Origin: Sisyra terminalis
Lineage: Eukaryota; Arthropoda; Insecta; Neuroptera; Sisyridae
NCBI GenBank assembly: GCA_958496175.1
Contig: OY292279.1
Coordinates: 10,416,001 to 10,480,000 of the forward strand
Reading direction: 5' to 3'
DNA: 64,000 nt
The position numbers and the translations under genes were made by a program. Under the pieces are notes generated by a model. The model made no database searches. It was not told the origin of the DNA and saw only the letters and a program-made list of their open reading frames with translations. Each line of letters begins with the position of its first letter. The stretch's first letter is position 1. Below are positions 24,110-39,860 of this stretch, in pieces.

Positions 24110-24559
24110 TTATTTACCAAATCCTCCCCTACAGTTTGGACTGGGTTCAATAGTTTTGTCAGCTAGTTTTTCCCATTGGTCAGGAGTTTTCGTCACAATG
24201 GACAATGCATGGACTCCCGTTAGGAGTTCATTTTTTAATATTTCATGTACCATACGATGTCTCTGGAAAAAAATTGAGTTTTTTGTCCAATTATCAACGT
24301 GAAGAGATTAAGAATTACTCACAAGGATTTGTGGGACGTCGTAAAATTTCTCCGAAACAACGACAACTTTGAAATGAGTCTCAGCATTTTTTGGAACGTT
24401 ATGCATATGAGATTCATTAATTATTTCTAAATATGTTGTGGATAATGCCTCGGAAAGTTTCCTCCGCATAGATTCCTGGATTGGTCCTGACGACGTCATT
24501 TGTCTAACTGGTCTAACTACTGGTAACAAATTTGAGAGAATTTTTGTCAGAGAAATCAT
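24110..24559 (-). CDS. bolA1: BolA-like protein 1
   Basis: Two exons encode 129 aa: 24559-24323 and 24262-24110, joined at a GTGAGT donor and CCAG acceptor in phase 0. BolA1 proteins bind monothiol glutaredoxin (GLRX5) and help handle iron-sulfur clusters in mitochondria. Residues 1-30 (MISLTKILSNLLPVVRPVRQ and following) look like a basic, hydroxylated mitochondrial presequence. The BolA domain follows, with HNVPKNAETHFKVVVVSEKF, the conserved RHRMVHEIL segment (cluster-ligand histidine region), and the GVHALSIVTKTPDQW ending typical of BolA1. The gene is tail-to-tail with ash2 and head-to-head with Cdc5 (295 bp between start codons), so a shared promoter with Cdc5 is likely. Confidence 0.95.
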
Positions 24560-24854
24560 TAAAATATTTTATTTTTCTATTTAGTTCATATGGTTCATAT
24601 TTTATAAAACGATTTTTTTTATTCTGTAATTTAATTTTTCAAGTTAAATGTCAAATAAAATTGTAAGAATACAAGTTACACTTGATTTAATTCAGTGTAA
24701 CACCAGTGTAATATATTTTTAATGGGTAAAAATTCAGTGCATCCAGGTGCTGTTTCGTGTAAGTACTATAAACATGGCAAAGTAGTTTTTTGCATTCAAG
24801 TGTTTATTTTTTAAAATTATTTTTAAACTAAAAAGTATATAAAACAGCATCAAA
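24560..24854. promoter_or_regulatory. Divergent bolA1 / Cdc5 promoter interval
   Basis: 295 bp separate the oppositely oriented start codons of bolA1 and Cdc5. The interval is AT-rich, contains no repeat family found elsewhere in the window, and must hold both 5' UTRs and core promoters. This is inferred from gene layout; no specific motif was assigned. Confidence 0.5.
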
Positions 24855-27954
<3,100 letters not shown>

Positions 27955-28024
27955 AAAAAAACTATTATTAAAATATCACAGGATAAATTTTGTACTATTT
28001 TTTTTAAATCCTTTTTAAAATGTT

Positions 28025-31000
28025 TCAAAACTCTTTTAATTCTCCCCAAGATTTTCCAAATCGTATTTTTACTGGTAACGGTATCGATAGTTTCATAGCA
28101 TTTTCCATTGTTTTTCGGAGAATGAAAACAACGCGATCTAATTCGGATGCGCTTACTTCGTAGACAAGTTCATCGTGTAAGTGTAAGACTAAATTGGCAA
28201 TTTTTTGTTGAGAATCATTTTCGTTGGCCAATTTCCATTTGTAACATTTTCGTAGTTCTTCCTCGATTCGAACCATTGCTTTTTTGGCAATGTCTGCAGC
28301 TGATCCTTGGATTGTTGTATTCACCGCTTGTCGTTCGGCTTGTCCTGAAATATATAATGTAATTTGGAATTTAATGAAGAGATTGACTAGGATACTTTTA
28401 AAATAAAGTCTTCCCAAAAGTAGTAACCAACAGAAATTGTATTTATGAGGAATGAAATTTACCTCTGTCAAGTTAGCACCCGATTTTTGAAAATTAAAAT
28501 TTAAATATGTTTTTAGATTGCCTTTTGTTTGTACTTGATGGTACCGAAAAATTTTTCGTTTGTACCTCAACCGAAAAAAAGTTATTAAATTTTTAAAAAT
28601 CGATAGCCCGCCATTGTTAGATTTTCCAAAAAAATTAACAGCCATAGATAGGCCTTGACACGTAGAGGGTTGTACCGAAAAAAAAAAGTTTCTAACTTTA
28701 ACCCAAAAAAAGTTATGAACGATTTTGTGAATGCACTTATTCCATTGAATACAGAGTTTTCTGGCTACTACGGATTTTCCTTGACAGATTTTCCAAATAT
28801 AAAAGCAGTACAATCTAGCTACTGTGGCCCTGAGGATTGTACCGAAAAAAATATCCTTCTAACTCTATTCCAACGGTAGTTATAAAGTATTTTGTATGAG
28901 TAATTAGACTAAAATTACTTTATTGCAGTTTAAACAAAAAAGTAATGAAAGTCTAATTACCCATACAAAAGTCTTTATAACTACCGTTGCAATAGAATTA
29001 GAAGGATATTTTTTTCGGTACAATCCTCTACGTGTCAAGGCCTATCTATGGCCGTTAATTTTTTTGAAATATCTAACAATGGCGGGCTATCAATTTTTAA
29101 AAATTTAATAACTTTTTTTTGGTTGAGGTACAAACGAAATTTTTTTCGGTACAATCAAGTACAAACAAAATGCTATCTAAAAACATATTTAAAATTTTAA
29201 TTTGTTAAAGTCGGGTGCTAACTTGACAGAGGTCCGTTTTTGCTGTTTCAACAATAGAGTAATTAGAGTCTAATTACTCATACAAAATCCTTTATAACTA
29301 CCGTTGGAATAGAGTTAGAAGGATAATTTTTTCGGTACAACCCTCAGCGCCACAGTAGCTAGATTTTGTACTGCTTTTAAATTTGGAAAATCTGTCAAGG
29401 AAAATCCGTAGTAGCCAGAAAACTATATTCAATGGAATAAGTGCATTCCCAAAATCGCTCATAACTTTTTTTGGGTGAAAGTTAGAAACAAATTTTTTTC
29501 GGTACAATCCTCTACGTGTCAAGGCCTATCTATAACCGTTAATTTTTTTGAAATATCTAACAATGGGGGGCTATCGATTTTTAAAAATTTAATAACTTTT
29601 TTTCGGTTGAGGTACAAACGAATTTTTTTTCGTTTGTAAAAGGCAATCTAAAAACATTTAAAATTTTAATTTGTTAAAGTCGGGTGCTAACTTGACAGAA
29701 GTATGAAATTTAATGATATAATCATGATTAATGTTTATTGAATCCTGAATGGAAAATCACGGTTTAGGGGACGTCAAAGAAAAAACACAAAGAACTTAAT
29801 TTTTATCCCCTTTTCTTACCTACTACTTTTGGAAAAGCGTTAATATAAAATTTTTGCTTTAAGGCAAAATAATCTTGTACCAAACACTAACAGAAGTTTA
29901 ATTTTGGTAAAATTAAAGACTTTATATAGTTTACACTGTGCTAACGAAAATTTATAAAAATAATTCAGTAAAAGTAAATTGTAAACATAAAAATTGAATA
30001 AATTTTCAAAAAAATGTTTTGAATTATTGCTTCAGATATGTATGTATTTCGATTGCCAGAAATGTTCTTTTGTGGTCATCAAGTAGTACTAGATTAATAC
30101 TACTAAACGAAATACATATTTGAGGAATAAGTCTACAAGTTAAAGACCAATCTATATCTAAAATGATGAATATTGTTAGTCATTTTTATGTTTTTACCTC
30201 GATGAACGACCATTTTATGGGTGATGTTCGGTAGATATCGACGTCGACCTCCCAGCGTTTCAACAAAGCCCATTTGGCGACATTTTTCAATGGTCTCAGT
30301 TATAAAAACGTTAATTTTTGGATAAGCCGATTTAAAAGAGTTCATAAGCTCGACTGCATCAATTTCGTCGATTAATAATTCACTAGCCAAAGTTTTTGCG
30401 CTCATTCCATAGATGATGGCGTAAATAAGCTGTTTTGTACGTTGCCTCATTTGATCGTCCACTTGATTTGGCGCAATATTATTCCATTTACTTGCGATTA
30501 ATTTAAACACATCGTCTTTGGATCGCATCACATCGCATAGCGTTTTATCCTGCGAAAAATGAGCCAAAATTCGCAACTCCAACTGGCAATAATCGGCCGA
30601 TAACAAAACGCATTGGTTTTGTGGAACAAAAATCGATCGAAAACTAAGCGAAATTTGTTTATCGTTGAACGAAATGGGAAAATCTTTCGGTACCATTTGT
30701 AAACTTGGCTCGTGCATTGATATGCGGCCGGTTGCATTGTGGCACTCGTAAGTGCCGTGGATTCGATTAGAAGTTTTATGCAAAACCCGTTGTAATGGAT
30801 AAATAAATTTCGTTAAATTCCCGAATAGTTTACGCCACTGAATTATCATTGTCGCTAGAGGAGAGTTTAGTTTTTCTAGCACTTGTTTCGACGTGCTAAC
30901 TTTCCGCTTTTTCGATAGTTTTAGCACTTTGGCAACGTCCACCGATGATGATAATCGAAACTTTCGACCAGCAAGTGCGTAGCACTCGGTTTCGATCAGG

Positions 31001-34000
31001 GCCATCATTTCCTTGATTTGCATGAAAAGTTCGGTGATTTTGTCGCGATCGATTCCAAAACCGAAAAGCTCCATAAAAGACAGGCAAGTGATATTTTTCA
31101 TTTCGATATCTAAAAAGATTAAGTAAATTATTTTTAATTTTCAGGTCGAGAGATTTAATAGGCAATAAAATCAATGATGTTCTATTGGTGGCGTAGCCAC
31201 TTTACTATACTGTGTATACAATATATAAAATATATTGCAGTCCAATTTATTCACATAAATTTGAACAGAAGTTCAAACAAAAATATTCGTGACGTATTGC
31301 CCAAATACGTATTTCGATTGCCAAGCAAACTTCATCAAGTAGTTTCATCACAAAGCAGTTACGGAGTGATCCAAACTACTTGATGACCACTGATGAAGAT
31401 TGCTTGGCAATCGAAATACGTATCTGGGCAATACGTCACGAATATTTTTATTTGAACTTCTGTTCAAATCTATGTTAATAAATTGGACTGCAATATATTT
31501 TATATATTGTATACACAGTATAACTGTTCAAAATCAGCGAAAAAATCTTATTTTGATTCACTTTGCTATAGTTTTGACTGTTGGGTTCAAATCAAAGAAT
31601 TTATTTCTCGGTTTACCTAGATTATTAAAAGCGCTAGAGTTAAAATCTAAAACCGCTTGAAGAAGTTCAAATAAAATACGATTTGTTGAAGAAAATTACC
31701 TAAAGTCTTTGAAAAAGTTTCATTTTCGCGTTGTAAAATCTCTTCTTGTGATTTCACTATATTCCATGTAACGACTGCCTCAATGCAAGCCCGTAGATAT
31801 CCAGAAACAGGACTGTCAATATATAATCCAATACTATCAACTTCTTGAATATTTCCAGCCATTTTCATCAATTCAACCGATTTCGGGCAGTATTTCTTGG
31901 TCTAATTATCAAAAAAAAGGAAAACAAATGTTGAAATATTTAATGACAAAGAAAAAAAACTTACCATTGTCTGCAAACTTTTCTCCTTTTCCTCTGGTTG
32001 GAAAAGCCAATCGACCACTTTTGGATCGAAAACTTTAGTCTTGAACTCAATTTCAGTGCAGCGATATAACATTTTTATTTGTTTATTGGCATCGAAAATT
32101 AGCATTTTTAAGTTCTTTTTTTGAAGCAAAACTGAAATAAAATCGATTGTTTTTTGGGACGTTAATCGAAAATAGTATACGAAGTTTCCTTCAACGCCCA
32201 GAGCAAATCCTACGATTTGATATTCGCCGTTTGTATAGCACTTATTGTTGATGGAATGTTGTGAACTGGAAGGTTTGCTACGGGTTTGTATGACTTTTTC
32301 ACCAATTAATGGTTTTTTGTCGAATTTTTCGCAAGCGATTGAAAAGGAAATTTGTTTGTTTTTGAATAAATTTGTGATAATTACATCGAAATTTTTTTCA
32401 TTTTCACCAACGTCTATGACATTAATTTTGGACAGTTCGTGGGTTATTTTGATTGAATTGAAAACGTTTCTTCGGCGATTTGGAGTGATTCGAGATTCTG
32501 GAAATTCGAGGGAATCGTTAACGATTCCGTCATCTTCATCGTTGGTACTAGTGCCTATATCAGAAACTTCGTAATTAAACGATGGGGAATTAAAAGTTTG
32601 AACCAGAATCGATTGTGCTATATTTTCATTGTCAGCTTTTGGTGTGGAAATCTTTGCTTGATTTTCGGATTCGATGTATTGTTCTATCATTTGACAAGCA
32701 TTAGTGTCGAGAAGTAAGCTATCGCCGAAGAGGCTTTCACTCTTTCCAGAATCGTTGAACGATTTTTCTTTGAGTTTGGCAACTGATGGGTTTTCGTTTA
32801 GAATTTGTGACCAATTATCGTGGGTCATCGGTGTCCAATCGACTGATACTTTTTCATTGGTTTTATTGAGGCTTTCCGAATGTTTTTTCTGGCTTTCAAT
32901 TTGATTTTCGGGCCAACGCACGGATAAATCCGACCACTCGAATTCCGAACTAAACGTTTTGGTTTTCAACTCGGAAGGTTCCACGCTTTTTGATTCCTTA
33001 TTTCCCCCGTTTGATTCATTCATCAAATTTTCCTTATCACTATCGTTTGTAGAAATTCCAGCTTGATTTTCGGGTACAATATTTTGGCTAATCTCGACAA
33101 TTTTCTCAAAATTCATAACGTTTTGAGTGAATTTTTCGATGGTTTCATCAAATTTTTCTAAAGTATGCAAAGAAACGAACTGTTGGGACTTGTCGGTTTC
33201 GGTGTCATTTTGAGAGTTGGGAAAACTTAGAAAACTAGTGCTAGCGGTTGTGTTTTGGGTTTGGTCCCATTTGGCTTCGACTAAGCCGATTTCAAATTTT
33301 AGATAATTGCGAGCTTCGGTGATTAGGATTTCAGCGGCTTCTCGTTCAGCCATTCCTGGTTTTCCAGGAATCCAAACATTTTTCTTTGTCTGCGATTTGG
33401 TGTCGGTTTCAAACGGAACAGCCGCATGAAGTATATTTTCCAGTTTACACACATCAACAGAGGCTAATTGAACCAACGACTCAATTCCCGCATCATAAAG
33501 AATCCGAGCTTTTGATCCATTTAATGCAGAAATCCGCATCAAATCCAACAAATCTCGGTTCACTCCAAATTGCAACCGATCTTGAAATTGATCAACCAAA
33601 ATCTCAATGGAACTCCATCCCAATTGGTGACAAAACGACGTTACCATTCCGGCAAAAGTGGACGCCGATTGTTGCAATGATTGCAACAATCCACGGGAAC
33701 ACTGATATTTTTCGGCGACTTGATGCAATGGAATCTCTTGCACGAGTTCCTGCAGCGCCAGCGCTGTATAAAACCGGGAATGAATCTGGATTTGCGCCCA
33801 AGAATTCGATGCATGTCCCATCAATGCCTTCATAATAAACTGTTCATTTACTCCAATCAAATTTCCAACTCGACGATCCGCTTCGGAAAGTTTTTCCCAA
33901 ATGTCATGAAACAACGACCAATTCAATCCATTCCACTGATTACAAGCACTGTAGGGAGTTACCAAATAAATAATATGTAACTCCGATTCCAGGACAAAAC

Positions 34001-35855
34001 ATCTGCGAGCTTTTTCCAATTCCGCCAGTAAAATTAAGCCCTCCTCTGGTGGAAGCGAAGAGGCCAAACAAGCCTTTCCCAAAGCAGTGGCAATATATTT
34101 CCGACTATCCCCTTCAACTTGCAACCGAATAAATTGGTGTTTTAATAAATATAAAACCGTAGATTCAATCAAAGGATCTTCTAGTTCTATAGAATCTTCA
34201 CACGCGGCCAACAATGTAGAGTCCTTAAACAATCGTAAGTCTTCAACTGTCGATGCGACATTGCTGGAAATGATTTCCAAAATCGCACGTTTTATTCGTC
34301 CAGAATCTTCGAGACAACTCGAAATCGGGTTTAGTTCTTCATTGAGTAGTCGATTTAAAAATTTTTGATCATTTTTTTGGCAAATTAGAATACTTTCACC
34401 GGCGGGATCCAGACCCATACGACCGGCTCGACCGATCATTTGTCGATAGGTGAGTATATCGATTGGATTTTGGCCGACCGAGGCGGAACGAACGATAACA
34501 CGTCGAGCAGGAAGATTGACACCGGAAGATAAAGTCGTGGTGGCTATTAGAACTCGAAGAGTTCCCGTACGGAATCCCTCTTCGATTATATCCCGTTCAT
34601 CCATCGTGAGTCCTGCATGATGAAAACCAACCCCAAACGAAACGGTTGTCTTCAGAACTTGATCTAAACCCACCGGACAACGTTTCAGTTGCTCGATTAA
34701 ATCAATAATTTGTTCGGTTTTGAGTTGTTCGCGTAAATATCCACCTAGGTCCGACTGCGAAAGGCCTAGCCGCTTAAAAACTGACGAAATTTGTTTGGCT
34801 AAAGTTTCACACCAGTTTTTTGTTGTACAAAATATAAGGACGGAACATGATCGATAGATCGTTTCTAGACAGAATTGGATTATGTCATCTGGATCTTCTG
34901 GAAGATCTGGATGGGGATCAATTGATCGAATTTTTTTGGAATTTTTATCATAGACAGTTCCGTTTAGGTAGTATTGTTCGAATAAAGGAATTGGACGGAA
35001 GTTGGTTTTGAATAGTTCGGCATTTAGCCATTTGGCTAGTAAGGATAGATTGGGTAAAGTTGCCGACATTCCAATTAATTGGATTGGGTCTAGTTGGTTT
35101 TTTATGCGTATGTATAAGAGTTTTGTGAGAAGAAGTTCTAGGAGATATCCTCGATTTGGGTCACCTAGGAGATGTAGTTCGTCGATTATGACGGCTCCAA
35201 GAGTTGATAGTAGATCACTATCTTCTAGCAAACGATTAATGATACTATTGGCTTTTTCTATAGTGCAAATTGCAACATTTATGGCATTAAATCCTCCAGG
35301 AGGATGATAAGATCCCATGAAACCATCCACGCGGATTCCACTCGTTGATAGGACATCCTGGAAGTAGAAAACTTTCTCCCGCACCACCGATATGAACGGC
35401 AAGATGAACAAAACTTTTTTCTTCCGTTCAAAAATGGTTTTCATCGCAAGAATTTCGGCGACCAGTGTTTTTCCCGCCGAAGTCGGTGCCGAATATATCA
35501 CGTTGGAGTTTTCGTGCAAAATTTTCGGATTGCTTAGACATTCGACTTGCCAATCAAACATTTGGGTGATGCCACGTTTTTCGTATTTGGATAATACTTC
35601 GGCGGGAAGGCCCCACGATGAAAGACAATTTTTCGGATGCGATTCCACTGGAATCGATGGTGGTGGTGTCGGTGGTGTTGTTACGGTTGTTGGTTGCGAT
35701 TTTTGAATTTTCCGCCGTTTTGATAGTCCGGGAAAACGACGCCGCGGAAATGGCCGCTTGAGCGCGGATTTTAAAATCGAAAGCTTTGAGGTTACTTCAT
35801 TTTCGCCGAAAGAGTTATCGAAAATCACACTTTCGGATGATGACATTTCTTTCAT
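28025..35855 (-). CDS. mus308: DNA polymerase theta (helicase-polymerase, mus308/POLQ)
   Basis: Four exons encode 1774 aa: 35855-31965, 31901-31700, 31109-30198, 28344-28025. Pol theta performs microhomology-mediated end joining of double-strand breaks in the nucleus. The N-terminal superfamily 2 helicase has SAPTSAGKT (122-130, Walker A), DELH (225-228), GMSATLPN (262-269) and QMIGRAGRMG (472-481). A long disordered Ser/Glu/Asn-rich centre follows (about 830-1120), then a degenerate exonuclease-like region. The C-terminal family A polymerase has motif A ADYCQLELR (catalytic Asp 1537), motif B RQRTKQLIYAIIYG (about 1586-1598) and motif C LHDE (1724-1727), ending SWGELKEF. It is shorter than fly Mus308 and human POLQ (recalled as about 2060 and 2590 aa), mainly in the centre. 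MKEM is the first ATG; Met4 is an alternative. Introns 2 and 3 carry transposable elements; coding exons look intact. Confidence 0.96.
28463..29702. mobile_element. Three-arm inverted-repeat element in Pol theta intron 3
   Basis: Left arm 28463-28890 begins CTCTGTCAAGTTAGCACCCG. The right arm (about 28950-29235) is its reverse complement but lacks an internal segment of about 180 bp. A third arm (29240-29702), in the same orientation as the right arm, contains that missing segment. The arms share GTACCGAAAAAAA-type boxes, the TATGGCCGTTAA block and CAATGGCGGGCTAT. Short open frames here are arm artefacts with no known domain. A solo arm of the same family is at 38810-39062. No transposase is present, so this is a non-autonomous fold-back element. 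Confidence 0.8.
31206..31522. mobile_element. Palindromic MITE (TATACTGTGTATAC termini) in Pol theta intron 2
   Basis: Inverted repeat of 317 bp with arms starting TATACTGTGTATACAATATA and sharing TTGAACAGAAGTTCAAA, ATACGTATTTCGATTGCCAA and CAAACTACTTGATGA. A longer relative is at 1807-2329, and a short derivative of the CGATTGCCA / ATCAAGTAGT section is near 30040-30125. There is no coding sequence. It lies wholly within the intron (31110-31699). Confidence 0.85.
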
Positions 35856-36318
35856 TTATAATAATAAATAAATATATTAACAAATTAAAACTATATACAA
35901 TTATAGAAAAAAAATAATATAAATTAAATATTTACAATTCGATTTATTTTTTTTAAAAAAAATTATTTAATAAATCACATTTTTCACATTGTTCTTATCA
36001 TTTTCACACTTCCATGATTATTTGTAGCAAATTTTTTTTTGCGATAAAGTTATTTCTGGCCTCATTTCCACTTTCGCGGAAACTGGAACCGATCGGAATT
36101 AATTAGTTTTTCAGTGAAATAACCTCAAATCTAGCCCACATAGCAGCAGCAGTGATTTGCTAAAATTTAGGTAATTTTCGATAAAAACTGAACACTAACT
36201 TCTTGTTTATCAATTCCTATGGTTTTAGTAAATATTTCCCCACAATTTGTTCCAAAAAAAAGTAACGCCAAAACTCCATTTAAAAGTTTCGCATTTATTT
36301 TAGGACTGATATGCAATT
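35856..36318. promoter_or_regulatory. Divergent Pol theta / YOD1 promoter interval
   Basis: 463 bp lie between the opposing start codons of Pol theta and YOD1. The interval is A/T-rich with no repeat family seen elsewhere. A TTTTAG at about 36298-36303 just before the YOD1 start resembles a splice acceptor, so part may be a 5' UTR intron of YOD1. Promoter assignment is inferred from layout. Confidence 0.45.
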
Positions 36319-37572
36319 ATGGCCGGATTTGCTTTGAAGGTGAAATCTAAAAAGGGGCAAAACGTCCTGAAAACCCTCACACCCCAAAGTACAATTAGTG
36401 AATTAAAATCGCAACTATCTTCCACGACCGACATTGATGCAATGTCCCTCAATGTTCTCTACGGATTCCCTCCGAAGCCGTTGGATTTGTCCCAAAACGA
36501 AGCCAGTCTAGAGCAGTGTGGGATAATTTCGGGTGAAACTTTAATCGTAGAAGAAAAACCTAATACGAATCCTGTGAAAAGTACAAATCCCGAAGGGGAA
36601 AAATGTGTTCCGAAACGTTCCCACATACATGACGTCCCGGGCGTTCCTGGTATATTAATGAAACAAATTGTGCCGGCAGATAATTCCTGCCTATTTACTA
36701 GTATTGGATTTGTATTAAACGGTCGTGTGGATACCTCAGTTGGATCGTATATGAGAGAAATTATAGCCCAAGCCGTTAAAAATGACCCGGAAAACTACAA
36801 CGAAGCAATTCTAGGTGATTATATATCCAAATTTTACTCTTTATGTTATAGAATTTTAAAACAAGGTTCATAGATACAAAAAAGAAGTCACAAATCTGTT
36901 AAAAAAGACATTTTAATGTTCAAAAAACCCATTAGAAGCCGTTTAAAGTTATTAAAAACATAAGGAATATTTTTCTGATATATGTATTAATAACTAAGAT
37001 TTAACAATATTTGTGCTATAAGTTAAGACCAGAATTAAAGAGACTTGAACCCAATTATATACTGAAATATTTTAGGAAAACCCAATGAGGCCTACTGCGA
37101 CTGGATCCGCAAGCCCGAGTCGTGGGGTGGTGCCATCGAATTGGCCATTCTCTCCGAATACTACGGCATTGAAATGGACGTTGTCGACACCCTCAACGCA
37201 ATCATAAATCGTTTTGGTGAAGATAAAAAATACTCAAATCGTGTCTTCCTTCTTTTCGACGGAATCCACTACGATCCCCTCTATCTAGAACCTCTTGAAG
37301 TAAATTTCTAGGCAAATGAATGAACAAATTTAATATGTTTTTTACTTCATTTGTAGACTGCCGGTGATATTCAAACGCTGTTCCCAACCGACGACGAACT
37401 GATTTTCAAAGAGGCCGAACAACTGGCCATGGAAGCAAAATCCAGTCGTCAATTTACCGACGTATACAAATTTACTCTGAAATGCCTCATTTGCAACATT
37501 CATATGACTGGCCAGGTGCAAGCCCAAACTCATGCCCGCGAAACTGGTCATCAAAATTTTGGAGAAGTTTAA
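36319..37572 (+). CDS. YOD1: Ubiquitin thioesterase OTU1 / YOD1
   Basis: Three exons encode 311 aa: 36319-36814, 37076-37299, 37357-37572. YOD1 is an OTU-family deubiquitinase that works with p97/VCP in ER-associated degradation. Visible order: a ubiquitin-like UBX-type N-terminal domain (about 4-78), a linker, the OTU domain with [10 protein letters not shown] (Asp121, nucleophile Cys124) and FDGIHYDPL (His230), and a C-terminal C2H2 zinc finger (Cys283, Cys286, His299, His305) ending GHQNFGEV as in other YOD1 proteins. Length is close to other animal YOD1 proteins. An out-of-frame ATG at 36311 opens a 9-codon ORF that overlaps the main start. The gene is head-to-head with Pol theta and followed by Derlin-1, an ERAD partner, about 2.3 kb downstream on the same strand. 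Confidence 0.96.
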
Positions 37573-37871
37573 AGAAAATAAAACTTTAGTAAAATAAATA
37601 AACCAAACAAAGTTTTTCAATGACGTTTTAGCGTACATATGGTAATTTAAGGCTTGTTTTAATGGATATTTTTCGGTGTTTGCAATGTTAAATGCCATCA
37701 ACTAGCTTAACGTAACAATGGTAATTTTTCAATACGGTTTTTCTGAAATATTTTTTATATATTTCTAGTTAATGTTAAAGTGATAAATACTTACGTAATT
37801 GTGGATATTGATTGCTTGAGTTTTCAATTGTAAATGCTTTAGTGCAAATACGAAAAAAATAATAATAAAGT

Positions 37872-38071
37872 ATGGAATGTGCAGCAATTATTTCTCTTGT
37901 AAGACAAAACTTACAGGCCTCCGAAGTGGGTGAATGCTTGTAAGTATTGGCTTGAGAGATATTTGTTTGTCTATATTCTTGTTCACTGCCACTTTTGAAA
38001 ACTCTGTATCCTTCCTTTCTTGTCTTTTAAGGGTCCAAATTTCCAATGGTGACCAGACATTTGCCCACTAG
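37872..38071 (+). other. Possible small two-exon gene or orphan exon (unrecognised)
   Basis: An ATG at 37872 opens a short frame starting MECAAIISLVRQNLQASEVG that ends at a consensus donor (TT/GTAAGT, 37938-37945). A pyrimidine-rich tract and TTTTAAG acceptor at about 38031 would join it in frame to about 13 codons before a TAG near 38071, which coincides with the left end of an inverted-repeat element (about 38068-38397). The peptide matches no family I recognise. It may be a real first exon broken by the element, a non-coding transcript, or chance. Confidence 0.22.
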
Positions 38072-38397
38072 AAAATTCCTTACCCGAAATTTTCCCATAT
38101 AAAAAATTACACAGAAATTAACGTATAATCCTTACATGGAAATTAAGCCACAGGAAAAAATATTTCTTATTCTTAGTATCGTTAGTATAAAGATATATTG
38201 CAATATTAAACGCAATATTGATAATATTTTTGCAATATCGACGTTACTAAAAAGAACATGAGCCTTATTTTCTTCAAATTTATTACTTTAAAAAAACAAG
38301 ATATTTTTTCTAAATAGCTTAGGAATGTATTACAATACTAATAATAAAATAATAATCAATTAAATATTTTTTTTGTGGGTAATTTTCTAGTGGACAG
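38068..38397. mobile_element. Inverted-repeat element with CCACTAGAAAATT ends
   Basis: Ends are inverted repeats: CCCACTAGAAAATTCCTTACC on the left and the reverse complement of GTGGACA...AATTTTCTAG on the right. The interior is AT-rich and non-coding. The small palindrome at about 3645-3750 has the same type of end (TAGAAAAATCCCCACACGAA). Superfamily unassigned. Confidence 0.55.
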
Positions 38398-38809
38398 CTA
38401 TCAGAACCATTTTCGTCCTATACAGCTGTGCTATATTTCACGTGTAACATATCTACGAAACAATTTTGTAGATTGCGGAAATGTAGACGATTTATTAAAA
38501 TAATTTATTTTCTTGTCTCATAAAATAATTCAATTAAAATCTAGTAAATAATTTAATCAGTCGATTCTTCACATTTTATATAAGCTTCCACGTATAGTCG
38601 CTCCAATTTTGGACAGAGATTGTAAGTGGAAATTTTTCAATGAAAATTTTATGCATCGAACGATTATTTGGTTGAGTATTTAATTCTTGCAAGTCTTTAC
38701 ATTCGCATTGCGTCTATTCTGCGGATAAGTCGTAAATTATTTTGCAAATATCCCGTGCAATTTCCGACTATTATCTACTGGTTTTCTTTGGGATAATTTC
38801 CAATTCCAA

Positions 38810-39062
38810 CAGTCGTACAATCTAGAAACTGTATTGGGGAGGATTGTACCAAAAAAATTCTTTTCTAACTCTAAAGGATAAGTATGATGGTTTCAACAAT
38901 GAAGTAATAGTCTAATTACTCATAAAAAACCGTCATAATTACCGTTGGGGTTGAGTTAAAACGAATTTTTTTGAAAAATCTAACAATGGGGGCTATCGAT
39001 TTCTAAAAATTGAATTAGTTTTATTTCAAATTGAGAAAATCGGGGGGCTAACTTGACAAAGA
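38810..39062. mobile_element. Solo arm of the Pol theta intron 3 element family
   Basis: Contains GATTGTACC, CTAATTACTCATA, AATCTAACAATGGGGGCTAT and GGGGCTAACTTGACAAAG in the order found in 29240-29702, with internal losses. Only one arm is present. Confidence 0.65.
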
Positions 39063-39099
39063 TCAATAATGGCAATAAGAGCGATAATATTATTTATCC

Positions 39100-39250
39100 A
39101 AGGTTTATAAATTTCACAGGTTGCCCCATTAGAAAAGAAAAATGACGTCATACGAAGAATTTTGAAATTTGAATCAGTTTGAAGATATATACAAATTTCT
39201 TCTGGAACGTCACGTGGCGCATGAGGCCACCTGTGAATTTTATACACTTT
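39100..39250. mobile_element. TGACGTCA MITE, copy 4 (reverse orientation)
   Basis: About 150 bp with AAGGTTTATAAATTTCACAG, AATGACGTCATACGAAGAAT and CACCTGTGAATTTTATACAC. It lies between YOD1 and Derlin-1. Confidence 0.82.
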
Positions 39251-39860
39251 GAAATTTATCGCCATGTATGGTTTAACATTACTGTATGAATGGTTGCATA
39301 AGTTTAAAATCATAATTTTTTAAGGGAGACCTTTTAAATATTAAGTACTTGTTTTACATTAACTCGGTAATTTAAGAGAGTTTTAATGACTTAATAGAAA
39401 ATTTATCGAAATAAACTGATTTTTGAAATATTTAAATTTACCGCTCCACAGAGTTCTATACAATCATGGGTAATATTTGAACTGATTTGAACTCCAGTAA
39501 AAAGTACCAAGTCATATATTGGTCGTGTCCACTTGTCACAATTGTCATAAATGTTATGAATAAAATATTTGATTAATCTATCAGTTCTTTAATTATATGT
39601 AAAAAGGGTAAGGTAAGACACACTAGAAAAATTCAATAAAATATAAATATTCTTTTAAAGTTTAATTGATTTCTTTCATCAACCGGTCACAGAAGTACAC
39701 GTAAGTGGTCATCAGCTGAATAATCTTAACATTTCTCGGATGATGTTATCGAAGAATTTCTTGTCATTAACGGCAAAAAACGCTATCCACAATCAAAAAA
39801 CCCAATAGTCACTATTGTCCCATCCAAAAGCACTAATTTCCTAGTGGAAAAAACAAGAAA

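Noticed and set aside
28655..29522. Two mirrored frames both starting MTRRGLYRKK
   Set aside because: They come from inverted arms of the intron 3 element of Pol theta and have no domain.
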